A stretch of 64,000 nucleotides of DNA from Fimbriiglobus sp. (GTDB taxonomy: Bacteria > Planctomycetota > Planctomycetia > Gemmatales > Gemmataceae). The notes below the pieces were generated by a model, which was given only the letters and a program-made list of their open reading frames with translations, was not told the origin of the DNA and did no database searches. The stretch is taken from contig JANXWE010000153.1 in the NCBI GenBank assembly GCA_025351325.1, positions 1-64,000 of the forward strand, written 5' to 3'. Made by a program: the position numbers and the translations under genes. Below are positions 17,685 through 26,083 of this stretch, piece by piece. Position 1 is the stretch's first letter. Every line of letters starts with the position of its first letter.

Positions 17685-18986
17685 TCAGAGGTTGTACTTC
17701 TTCCGTTTTCGGTACAGTGTGCTGGTATCCATTCCCAGTGTCCGCGCCGCGTCTTCGAGCTTCGGATTCGAAGCCAGCACCCGGCGGATATGCTCCATTT
17801 CCAAGGCATCGACCGACACCGGTTCGCCGACCGCCAATTTGTTGGCGTGCGGAAGTGTTGTCGTCAACGATGGCGGCAGATCGGTCACGTCGATCTCGGT
17901 GTCTCCGCAGAGGAGCACGCCGCGTTCGATGACATTGCGGAGCTCACGGACGTTCCCCGGCCAGCGGTGCCGTAGCAGGATCTCACGGGCCGCCGGGGTG
18001 AACCCACTGACGGGCTTATGCGAACGGCTGACGAAGTGGTGTAAAAGATGGTCGATCAACTGCGGCAGATCGCCGCGCCGATCTCGCAGCGGAGGCACCG
18101 TGACTTCGATGACGTTCAATCGGTAGAGCAGATCCTCGCGGAATTTGCCCGCCGCAACGTCCGCTTCCAAATCGCGGTTGGTCGCCGCAATGATCCGCAC
18201 ATTCGCCGTGTATTCCTTCGCCTCGCCGACTCGCTCGTAGGTACGATCTTGCACGAGCCGTAGAAGTTTTGGCTGAAGCGGCAGGGGCAAATCGCCGACT
18301 TCGTCCAAGAACAGTGTGCCTCCATCGGCCAAGGCGACACGGCCTTCCGTCGTGCGGACGGCCCCGGTGAACGCCCCTTTGAGGTGGCCGAACAGCTCAC
18401 TTTCCAAGAGTTCGGCGGACAAACTCGGGCAGTGGATGGTGACGAACGGCCCGACGGCGCGGCGGCTCCGCGCGTGGATGGCCCGCGCCACCATCCCTTT
18501 CCCGGTCCCGCTTTCACCGCGCAACAGCACCGTGGCCTCGGTGGCGGCGACCGTGAACACCGTTTGCAGGATCCGCTGCATGGCCGGCTCGACGCTTTCC
18601 AGCACCGCTGCATCGGCATCGCCATCGTGGGCCCGGCCGCACCAGCGGTCGATCAATTCGGCGAGTTGCTTCGGGGTGAACGGTTTGGGCAGGTAGTCGA
18701 GCGCCCCGCGCCGCATCGCTTCGACGGCCGTGTCGACGCTGGCGTAGGCCGTGATGATGACCACTCCGAGGCCGGGCGACGCTTTGAGCAGGGCGGCCAG
18801 TACCTCCAACCCCGATTCGCGGCCGAGGCGCAAGTCGAGCAGCACGAGATCGGGTTTCTCCGCGCCCGACTTCTGGAGTGCCTCCGCCAACGAGCCGGCT
18901 TCCACCACCCGGTGGCCCATGCTTTCCAGCGCCGTTCGAATGGTGCGCCGCAGGGAGACTTCGTCGTCGATCACCAGGATGTACAC
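17685..18986 (-). CDS. NtrC-type sigma-54-dependent response regulator of the Kdp locus
   Basis: The receiver domain (ILVIDDE, with the phospho-acceptor in LVLLDLRLG) is followed by an AAA+ sigma-54 activator domain: Walker A GESGTGKG, the sigma-54 contact loop GAFTGA, Walker B LFLDEVGDLP, and a Fis-type helix-turn-helix at the end (EDAARTLGMDTSTLYRKRKK). I chose the GTG at 18986 because GGAGG lies 4 bases upstream; an ATG at 19004 would add six residues but has no good ribosome site and overlaps a palindrome. Canonical KdpE is an OmpR-type regulator working with sigma-70; this one requires RpoN. Its neighbours and the -24/-12 promoter facing kdpFABC make it the likely kdp activator. Confidence 0.92.
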   Translation of the reverse strand: MYILVIDDEVSLRRTIRTALESMGHRVVEAGSLAEALQKSGAEKPDLVLLDLRLGRESGLEVLAALLKASPGLGVVIITAYASVDTAVEAMRRGALDYLPKPFTPKQLAELIDRWCGRAHDGDADAAVLESVEPAMQRILQTVFTVAATEATVLLRGESGTGKGMVARAIHARSRRAVGPFVTIHCPSLSAELLESELFGHLKGAFTGAVRTTEGRVALADGGTLFLDEVGDLPLPLQPKLLRLVQDRTYERVGEAKEYTANVRIIAATNRDLEADVAAGKFREDLLYRLNVIEVTVPPLRDRRGDLPQLIDHLLHHFVSRSHKPVSGFTPAAREILLRHRWPGNVRELRNVIERGVLLCGDTEIDVTDLPPSLTTTLPHANKLAVGEPVSVDALEMEHIRRVLASNPKLEDAARTLGMDTSTLYRKRKKYNL

Positions 18987-18997
18987 GTGGCCTCCAC

Positions 18998-19012
18998 CGT
19001 GCATTTTGCACG
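18998..19012. promoter_or_regulatory. Palindrome, candidate activator-binding site
   Basis: CGTGCA-TTT-TGCACG is a 15-base site with perfect 6-base arms. It lies 12 bases upstream of the preferred regulator start and about 100 bases upstream of the -24 element of the kdp promoter, a normal distance for an enhancer site of an NtrC-type activator. A related half-site (CGTGCATTG) occurs at 19076-19084. Binding would also allow the regulator to control its own gene. That it is the site for this regulator is inference. Confidence 0.5.
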
Positions 19013-19110
19013 ATCTTCAAGGCGGATTGCAATGGTCGGCGAGTCCTCGGGAACCGAGCACCTCGCCGAGTTTCCCGTGCATTGTAGGCGTTTCCAATCC
19101 TTTCAGCATT

Positions 19111-19127
19111 CGGCACTGCAGTTGCAT
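19111..19127 (+). promoter_or_regulatory. Sigma-54 (-24/-12) promoter of the kdp operon
   Basis: CGGCACTGCAGTTGCA places GG at 19112-19113 and GC at 19124-19125, exactly ten bases apart, with the flanking GGCAC and TTGCA of the sigma-54 consensus. Transcription would start near 19136, about 33 bases before the first small ORF. A sigma-54-type activator gene is divergently transcribed right beside it. Confidence 0.75.
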
Positions 19128-19168
19128 TGCTACCCTTTGCAAACCAACACGATTCGGAGGTCGCGGCC

Positions 19169-19264
19169 GTGGAACTGACACTGTGGATCCCGCTGACGGT
19201 GGCACTCGGCCTCGCAACCCTATTTTTGTTGATGGCATTCATCGAAGCCTGCGACCGCGTTTGA
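19169..19264 (+). CDS. Small membrane protein (31 residues) leading the kdp operon
   Basis: A GTG start with GGAGG 8 bases upstream opens a 31-codon frame reading MELTLWIPLTVALGLATLFL and ending FIEACDRV. It forms one hydrophobic helix with an acidic/basic C-terminal tail. It is the first frame after the sigma-54 promoter and stops 11 bases before kdpF. It is not KdpF, which follows intact. I cannot name the family; its position suggests a small accessory subunit or regulator of the Kdp complex. Confidence 0.65.
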   Translation: MELTLWIPLTVALGLATLFLLMAFIEACDRV

Positions 19265-19275
19265 GGAGAACCGCC

Positions 19276-19356
19276 GTGATCTGGCTCACCGTACTCGTGA
19301 CTCTGTTCTTGTTCATCTACCTGCTCGTGGCCCTGCTACGACCGGAACGCTTTTAA
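19276..19356 (+). CDS. kdpF: Potassium-transporting ATPase small subunit KdpF
   Basis: A GTG start with GAGGAG upstream opens a 26-codon frame: one membrane helix (WLTVLVTLFLFIYLLVALL) ending RPERF. Length, single helix and the arginine/proline/phenylalanine tail fit KdpF, the small lipid-like subunit that stabilises the KdpABC complex in the inner membrane. kdpA begins 13 bases after the stop without a clear ribosome site of its own, so its translation may depend on kdpF. Confidence 0.85.
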   Translation: MIWLTVLVTLFLFIYLLVALLRPERF

Positions 19357-19369
19357 GAACTGGTGCTTC

Positions 19370-21199
19370 ATGTGGTTGCTTCCCTTCGTCATCGTCTCGA
19401 CCGCCGTGCTGCTTTCGGTGCCGGTGGGACGCTATCTCGCTTGGCTCATGGACGGTACCTACAAGCCGCCGGCGCTGTTCCGCTGGTTCGAGCGTCGACT
19501 CGACACCGGCCCGCAGTCTTGGAAGCAATACGCCGTGAGTCTGCTGCTGTTCAACATCGTGATGTTCGGATTCGGATACCTCGTGCTGGCGCTGCAGCCA
19601 ATGCTGCCGCTGAATCAGAGGGACGCGGCGTTCGCCGACGGTAAGGGGATGCTCAGCCCGACGACGATCTTCAACACGGTCACGTCGTTCCTCACCAACA
19701 CCAACCTCCAGCACTACTCGGGCGAGCAGCACCTGTCGTACTTCAGCCAGCTCGTGTTCGTCCTCTGGAACATGTTCACCTCGGCGGCGGTCGGCTTCTG
19801 CGTCATCGCGGCGATCATTCGCGGCCTGCGCGGCGACGCGCACATGGGCAACTTCTACCTCGACCTGTGGCGCGTGGTGGTCTACGTATTCGTCCCGTTC
19901 AGCGTGGCGACTGGGATTCTGCTGATCGCGGCGGGGATGCCGATGACCTTGGAACCGTCGGCCGAAATTTCGACCGTCCAAGTCGCCTCCATGGGGGCGA
20001 ACGACGACGGTTCGGCGAAGCCGCAGGTGATCGCCCGCGGGCCGGTAGCCGCGATCTTGCCGATCAAGCACTTGGGCACCAACGGCGGCGGGTTCTTCGG
20101 TGCCAATTCGGCGCACCCGTTCGAGAACCCGAACGCTTGGACCAACGTCTTGGAATGCGTCAGCATCCTGAACTTCCCGTTCTCGCTGGTGGTCATGTTC
20201 GGGCGGATGCTGAAGCAACCCCGGCACGCGGCGGTGATCTACACCGTGATGATGTCGATGTTCGTCGCCATGATCGTCTGGGCAGTGATGAACGACACGG
20301 CCCAACCGAACCCGGCGTTGACCGCGCACCCGGGATACACCGTGAAAGTCGCCGGCCAGCCCGACAAAGTTATTCCTGCACTCGGCGGTCTGCCCGTCGA
20401 CCAAGACGGCCTGGGCAACTTGGAGGGCAAGGAACTCCGCTTCGGCCCCTCCGCCGGGGCCACGTTCTCGGCCGTGACCACCGCCGTGACATGCGGCTCG
20501 GTGAACTGCATGCACGACAGCTTGAACCCGCTCGCGGGCATCACCCCGCTGGTCGGAATGCAGTTGAACTGCGTCTTCGGTGGTAAGGGCGTCGGCATGG
20601 TCAACATGCTCGTCTACCTCATTACCGGCGTGTTTCTCGCGGGGTTGATGGTGGGCCGCACGCCCGAGTACTTGGGCAAGAAGGTCGAAGCCCGCGAGAT
20701 GAAGTTGGCCATGCTCGCCCTGCTGATCCACCCGTTCCTGATCCTCGCCCCGACGGGGCTGTTCGCGGCCCTCGATTGGGGAAAGACCGCTACGAACAAC
20801 CCGGGCGCCCACGGCTTCAGCGAGATCCTGTACGAGTTCAGCTCGGCGAGCGCGAACAACGGTTCGGGCTTCGAAGGGCTGGCCGACACTCAGGGCTTCA
20901 ACGACCCCAAGAAGAATCTCTCGATTCCGGCCCCGTATGCCGCGCACTGGGACATCGCCACCGGGTTGGTCATGCTGTTCGGCCGCTTCGTGCCGATCAT
21001 CGCCCCGCTGGCGCTGGCCGGGAGTTTGGCCCGGAAGAAGCGGGTGCCGTTCACGTCGGGGACGCTGCGCACCGACACTGTCACCTTCGGATGCGTGCTG
21101 CTCGGAACGGTGCTGCTGATCGGGGCGCTGCTGTTCCTGCCGGCACTGGCCTTGGGGCCGGTCGCCGATCACCTGGGGCCGACGCCGTTTGGACGATGA
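19370..21199 (+). CDS. kdpA: Potassium-transporting ATPase potassium-binding subunit KdpA
   Basis: The product is 609 residues, close to the family length of about 560-600. It is a multi-spanning membrane protein of the potassium-channel superfamily. Family signatures are visible: the N-terminal RYLAWLMDG, NTVTSFLTNTNLQHYSGEQ, the selectivity loop LGTNGGGFFGANSAHPFENP, and the later SSASANNGSGFEG. It binds and channels K+ for import by the KdpFABC P-type ATPase. There is no obvious Shine-Dalgarno before the ATG. kdpB follows after 46 bases. Confidence 0.97.
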   Translation: MWLLPFVIVSTAVLLSVPVGRYLAWLMDGTYKPPALFRWFERRLDTGPQSWKQYAVSLLLFNIVMFGFGYLVLALQPMLPLNQRDAAFADGKGMLSPTTIFNTVTSFLTNTNLQHYSGEQHLSYFSQLVFVLWNMFTSAAVGFCVIAAIIRGLRGDAHMGNFYLDLWRVVVYVFVPFSVATGILLIAAGMPMTLEPSAEISTVQVASMGANDDGSAKPQVIARGPVAAILPIKHLGTNGGGFFGANSAHPFENPNAWTNVLECVSILNFPFSLVVMFGRMLKQPRHAAVIYTVMMSMFVAMIVWAVMNDTAQPNPALTAHPGYTVKVAGQPDKVIPALGGLPVDQDGLGNLEGKELRFGPSAGATFSAVTTAVTCGSVNCMHDSLNPLAGITPLVGMQLNCVFGGKGVGMVNMLVYLITGVFLAGLMVGRTPEYLGKKVEAREMKLAMLALLIHPFLILAPTGLFAALDWGKTATNNPGAHGFSEILYEFSSASANNGSGFEGLADTQGFNDPKKNLSIPAPYAAHWDIATGLVMLFGRFVPIIAPLALAGSLARKKRVPFTSGTLRTDTVTFGCVLLGTVLLIGALLFLPALALGPVADHLGPTPFGR

Positions 21200-21245
21200 T
21201 CAACGTGTCTGACGATTCTGAACTCCGCTGAGGATTGAGGTTCCT

Positions 21246-23419
21246 GTGTCTACTTTGTTGAATCCACACACCGCCCGCGCCGAGGAACCGAAATCCTCTC
21301 GCAAACTCAGCCGTCGAACGGGGCTGTTCGCGCCCGCGCTCCTGAAAGCGGCGCTGGGCCAAGCGTTCGCCATGCTGCGGCCCGACCGCATGTGGAAGAA
21401 CCCGGTCATGTTCGTCGTCGAGATCGGCACGATCCTGTCGATCATCTATACCGTCTACAAGGTCATCGACCCGACTTCGACGCAAGCCTCTCTTGGTTAC
21501 CTGATCACCCTCGACATCTGGCTCTTCCTGACGGTGCTGTTCGCCAACTTCGCGGAAGCGCTCGCCGAAGCGCGCGGCAAAGCTCAAGCGGATGCCCTGC
21601 GGAAGACACGCCAAGACACGCCCTCGTACCGGGTGCGGAACGGCGGCACCGATTTCGATTCCGCACTCCGCACCCCCAACTCCGCACTCGAACAAATCGG
21701 TTCGACGGAATTGAAAGAGGGCGATCTCGTCGTGGTCGATGCCGGCCAGACCATTCCCGGCGACGGGGAAATCGTCGCCGGCGTCGCCAGCGTCGACGAA
21801 TCGGCCATTACCGGCGAAAGTGCCCCCGTCGTTCGCGAAGCGGGCGGCGACCGCAGCGGCGTGACCGGCGGCACCCGCGTGCTTTCGGACCGCATTGTCA
21901 TCCGCATCACGTCGTCCGCCGGGAAGTCGTTCCTCGATCGCATGATCGCCCTCGTGGAGGGGGCGTCGCGGCAACGCACCCCGAACGAGATCGCCCTGTC
22001 GCTGGTACTCTCGGCGTTCACGCTGATCTTCTTGATCGTCGTCGCCGCCCTCTGGCCGATGGCCGCGCATGCCGAAGCCTACATGGGCGACTACCTTGGG
22101 GCCAAGGACTTGAAGAGTCTCGGCACCGATATCCCGACGCTGGTCGCACTGCTCGTCTGTTTGATCCCCACCACCATCGGGGCGCTGCTCGCGGCCATCG
22201 GCATCGCCGGCATGGATCGCGCGCTGCGTGCCAACTTGATCGCCAAGAGCGGTAAGGCTGTCGAGGTCGCCGGGGACGTGGACACCCTGCTGCTCGACAA
22301 GACGGGCACCATCACGATGGGCAACCGGAAGGCGACGCGCTTCATCCCGCTCGGCGACGTTCCGGCCGTCGAAGTCGGGCACTTGGCCGCGCTGTCGAGC
22401 GCCTCCGACCTCACACCGGAGGGAAAGAGCATCGTCGAACTCTACCGCGGGATGCCGGGGACCACCTCGACGCAGATCCCGACCGGATCGCGCTTCGTCG
22501 AATTCACGGCCCAGACGCGGATGAGCGGCATCGACCTCCCGGACGGGCGGATCATCCGCAAGGGTGCGTCCGATTCCGTATCGAAACATGTGCTGGCTCA
22601 CGGTGGCACTCTCCCGCCGCAGTTGAAAGTGCACGTGGACGCCGTCGCTTCGCAGGGGGCCACGCCGCTGCTGGTAGCCGAGGGGAACCGCATCGTCGGC
22701 GTCGTCGTGCTCGAAGACATTTTGAAACCCGGCATTAAGGAACGATTCGAGCGGCTGCGCAAAATGGGCATCCGCACCGTCATGGTGACCGGTGACAACC
22801 CGTTGACGGCGAAAAGCATCGCGGAGCAAGCTGGTGTAGACGACTACATCGCCGAAGCGACCCCGGAAGCAAAACTGGCCTACATCCGCCAAGAACAGCA
22901 GGGTGGCCGACTGGTAGCGATGATGGGCGACGGCACCAACGACGCCCCGGCGCTGGCCCAAGCCGACCTCGGGGTCGCTATGAACTCGGGCACTCAGGCA
23001 GCGAAAGAGGCCGGGAATATGGTTGACCTCGATAGCGACCCGACCAAGCTCATCGAAGTCGTCGAGATCGGCAAACAACTGCTGATGACCCGCGGGGCGC
23101 TGACGACCTTCAGCATCGCCAACGACTTGGCCAAGTACTTCGCCATCGTCCCGGCCCTGTTCGCGGGGACGCTGCCGTGGCTGAAGCGGCTCGACTTCAT
23201 GCACCTGGGTTCGCCGACCTCGCGATCCTCTCGGCAGTGATCTTCAACGCGATCATCATCCCGATGCTGATCCCGATCGCCCTCAAGGGCGTGACCTACC
23301 GCCCCGTCGGAGCCGACGCCCTGTTGAGGCGGAATCTTCTGATCTACGGGCTCGGCGGCGTGATCGTCCCCTTCGTGGGCATCAAGCTGATCGACATGAT
23401 TCTGTCCGTCTTCCTGTGA
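21246..23419 (+). CDS. kdpB: Potassium-transporting ATPase ATP-binding subunit KdpB, frameshifted near the 3' end
   Basis: This is the P-type ATPase catalytic subunit. TGES lies near residue 189, the phosphorylated aspartate is D351 in DKTGT, and MVTGDNP and [12 protein letters not shown] are present. The frame from the GTG at 21246 stops at 23240 after [14 protein letters not shown]. The expected family C-terminus ([20 protein letters not shown] to [10 protein letters not shown]) continues in another frame to 23419. Adding one G near 23222 (TCG-CG to TCG-GCG) restores GSPTSAILSAV. As read, the protein lacks its last two membrane helices. A sequencing error or a real loss-of-function mutation are both possible. 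An unusual insertion, [13 protein letters not shown], sits at about 136-148. Confidence 0.93.
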
Positions 23420-23452
23420 TGTTGTCCTCTGTCCATTTACTGGGAGCCACCC

Positions 23453-24487
23453 ATGAAAAATCACCTGCGCGGTAACTTGCTGCTTCTCGTGTTCACCGTC
23501 GGTATCTGCTGCGTGCTCTACCCGGCCGTGATGTTGGGGCTCGGGCGGGGGCTGTTCCCAACGGGATCGTCCGGCGGATTGGTGACCGACAAAGACGGCG
23601 CGCGCGGCGCCCTTTTGATCGCCCAGCCGTTCACGTCCGACGAATACTTTTGGCCGCGCCCGTCGGCCGCCTCGTTCAACGCCACCGCGTCGGGTGGCAG
23701 CAACTGGGGCGGGAACAACCCGAAGCTGCGCGACCGCGTCGCCCAACAGCTCGGGCCGATGGTCGTTTACAAAGCCGGCCGCGGGTCGGGGCGAACCCCG
23801 CAGCAGGATCTCGAAACGTGGTTCGCCGCCGTACCGGATCGGGCCGCGACGTGGGCCGCCGATGCGTCGGTCGGCCCGGCTAACTGGGCCAAGACCGACC
23901 TCGCCAGTGACAAGTACGGTCTGCAAGGCGAGTACATTTTGATGTGGGCGAAGGAGCACCCGAAGGTGACTGACGAGTGGACGAAAGCAAACCCGGACAA
24001 AGCCGATGACGCGAAACCCGAGGACCTCGTCGGACCGTTCTTCGCCAGCTTCGCCAGGGTGCATCCGGGCCAGTGGCCGGGCGTCGTGGAGTTCGAGCAG
24101 CCGGACAAGACCAAGGCGAAGCGCGTCGAACCGGTGATGTCGGACGCGGCCATCCACGCTAACTTCTTCGACCTCTGGTTGAGCGACCCGGCCAACGCGG
24201 CCCTGGTTGCCGACCTGGAACCGGTCGTCGCCGACATGGTGACGGCGTCCGGCTCGGGCCTCGATCCGCACATCACTTTGAGGAACGCCCTGTCGGTGTA
24301 CCAACTGGATCGCGTCGCCCGGAAACGCTCCCCGGCCGACTTCGAAAACGTCAAACGGGGCATCGCCGAGTTGGTGCGATCCAAATCCTTCACGCCACTT
24401 TCGGGGCTGATCGGTGAACCGCTCGTGAACGTGCTGGAATTGAACATCGGACTGAATAAATTGTATCCGATACTTCCGACTCCGTAA
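23453..24487 (+). CDS. kdpC: Potassium-transporting ATPase subunit KdpC, extended
   Basis: The product is 344 residues, against about 190 for typical KdpC. One N-terminal membrane helix (LLLLVFTVGICCVLYPAVML) anchors it. The first conserved half includes AQPFTSDEYFWPRPSA and ATASGGSNWGGNNPKL; the second conserved block, VTASGSGLDPHITLRNAL, comes near residue 263. Between them lies an extra segment of about 130 residues, rich in W, D and K (for example YILMWAKEHPKVTDEWTKAN). KdpC stabilises the complex and promotes nucleotide binding by KdpB. GGGAG lies upstream of the ATG. It is the last gene of the operon. Confidence 0.93.
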   Translation: MKNHLRGNLLLLVFTVGICCVLYPAVMLGLGRGLFPTGSSGGLVTDKDGARGALLIAQPFTSDEYFWPRPSAASFNATASGGSNWGGNNPKLRDRVAQQLGPMVVYKAGRGSGRTPQQDLETWFAAVPDRAATWAADASVGPANWAKTDLASDKYGLQGEYILMWAKEHPKVTDEWTKANPDKADDAKPEDLVGPFFASFARVHPGQWPGVVEFEQPDKTKAKRVEPVMSDAAIHANFFDLWLSDPANAALVADLEPVVADMVTASGSGLDPHITLRNALSVYQLDRVARKRSPADFENVKRGIAELVRSKSFTPLSGLIGEPLVNVLELNIGLNKLYPILPTP

Positions 24488-24695
24488 TCTTCGCATTCAT
24501 CCGTTGCAGGAAATTCTACTTTCCGACACTACCCCCCCTCTAACCACCGGCTACTTTCTGCGATCTCTCTGGGATCAAGAGCCTCGATTCGGCGATGCCC
24601 GACCCATCCCGACGTCGGAACCTTGAAGACTCATTTCGACGAAGACAACCTAAAGGTTGAACTCCAACGAAAATAATCGTAGCTACACCCGATCA

Positions 24696-25160
24696 TCACG
24701 ACGTCGCCGGAAACATCTTCCGCATCAAGTTCATCGCCTCATCCAGCTTCGCCAAGAACTTCGAGCGATCCTTGCCACCCATGGGGGATGGCCCGCCGGC
24801 GCCGAGCAGACCCGATTGGCGGAGTTCTTCGTTCAAGTTTCGCACGGCCAGCGCTTCGCCGATGTTCGCGGCCGTGTACAAGTACCCCTTGTTGGTCACC
24901 ACCAGCGCTCCCTTTTCGACGCAGCGTGCCGCCAGCGGCACATCGACGGTGGTGCAAATGTCCCCCGGGCCGATTTGTTCCGCAATCCAGTCGTCGGCGG
25001 CACCGAAGCCGAGCCGCACCACCATCGTCACCGACGGGTCGGCCGGGATCCCGATCTGCGAATTGGCCACGACGATCACGGGCCAGGCGTAGCGCTTGGC
25101 GACGCGGTAGCATTCGTCTTTCACGGGGCAGGCATCGGCATCGATGTAGAGTCTGAACAT
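24696..25160 (-). CDS. UPF0178 (YaiI/YqxD) family protein
   Basis: The product is 154 residues, the usual family size. It opens with the family signature YIDADACPVKDE, has VVANSQ and VRLGFGAADDWI, and the conserved ICTTVDVPLAARCVEKGA, with late PMGGKDRSKF. The fold is related to PIN/NYN-type nucleases by family knowledge; cellular function is unknown. No Shine-Dalgarno precedes the ATG; a -10-like TATTAT lies at 25168-25173, only a few bases upstream, so the mRNA may be nearly leaderless. It is divergent from the ferredoxin gene with 60 bases between them. Confidence 0.92.
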   Translation of the reverse strand: MFRLYIDADACPVKDECYRVAKRYAWPVIVVANSQIGIPADPSVTMVVRLGFGAADDWIAEQIGPGDICTTVDVPLAARCVEKGALVVTNKGYLYTAANIGEALAVRNLNEELRQSGLLGAGGPSPMGGKDRSKFLAKLDEAMNLMRKMFPATS

Positions 25161-25220
25161 AGATTTTATAATACGAGTGGGTTGCATTAGAGACGTTGGA
25201 TCCCATTCCGAGGAGCGACC

Positions 25221-25574
25221 ATGCCGAAGTTGACCGTCGAAGATGTGGGCGAATTCGAGATCCCCGCCGGCAAGCGGCTGGTACTCGGGCTGACCGACGA
25301 AGCGGGGATCGATCAGCTCCACGCGTGCGGGGGCAACGCCAAATGCACGACGTGCAAAGTGCAATTCGTCTCCGGGGAACCGACGCAAATGACCGAAGCC
25401 GAGAAGGCCGTGCTGACGGCCAAAGGGTTGTCCGGCGTTCGCCTGAGCTGCCAGTTGACCTGCGACCACGACATGACGGTGAAGGTCATCAGCCGCGTCG
25501 CCGGCAGCGGCCGCGCCGGCCCTGGGAATCGGCCTGCGGATGCGATCACCCCGGTTGCGGTGTGGGTAGTTTGA
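25221..25574 (+). CDS. 2Fe-2S ferredoxin
   Basis: The product is 117 residues. The cluster-binding cysteines are C36, C42 and C45 in HACGGNAKCTTCKV and C77 in LSCQLTC, the plant/adrenodoxin-type pattern. It is a soluble single-domain electron carrier; the last 25 residues are a glycine/proline-rich tail beyond the domain. GGAG lies upstream of the ATG. No oxygenase or reductase partner is adjacent, so the electron acceptor cannot be inferred. Confidence 0.9.
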   Translation: MPKLTVEDVGEFEIPAGKRLVLGLTDEAGIDQLHACGGNAKCTTCKVQFVSGEPTQMTEAEKAVLTAKGLSGVRLSCQLTCDHDMTVKVISRVAGSGRAGPGNRPADAITPVAVWVV

Positions 25575-26083
25575 GTTCCCCCAGTAATACCGTGGGCAAA
25601 CATTCGCCAGAAAACATTTTGCCGAACCACTCTGCATTTCGCTCATTTTTCTCTCGACACGGCGGGGCAGAGTGGCTATCAGCCCCGGACGCAGAGCGAA
25701 TCGTCGGATTGTAATGATGGGATCAACCGGTTGGGGAACCGGGGGATCTCGTGGTTCGAACGTGGAACTTCGGTTCGTCTCGAAAGAGCGTCCTGGGAGT
25801 CTGCACCCGGTGGCGATCGTTCTGAGGTGGGGGATTCACCGATTCCGTCGGTGATCGCCGGTTTTCTTGGAGACCGGCGTGTTCGGGGACGATACTAGCG
25901 TAGCGGATGCCGCATACTTCCCGTTGGGCATCCGGGGGACAGCTTTCGACGGCGATTTGGGCGATTCCGCATTCGGGTGCGGGCGTCCATCAGGTCGGAA
26001 TTCGCAGGGGGAATGGTCGGGCGGATGCCGGGCCATTGCGAGTTTCGGTTTCGCCGTGGGGAGCGCTCATCAGGGAGGATCCG
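25575..26083 (+). other. Intergenic region, no gene seen
   Basis: About 500 bases between the ferredoxin and the WhiG/FliA-type sigma gene. Short open frames occur, including an in-frame upstream extension of the sigma gene from 25907, but none has conserved features. The only clear signal is the GGGAGGA ribosome site of the sigma gene. A long leader or a distal promoter is possible. Confidence 0.5.

Noticed and set aside
19313-21172. Long minus-strand open frame opposite kdpA
   Set aside because: Antisense shadow of kdpA, rich in His/Arg/Glu with no family features.
24609-24618. Palindrome CCGACGTCGG after kdpC as a terminator
   Set aside because: It has no loop, is only 10 bases and is over 100 bases beyond the stop without a U-run.
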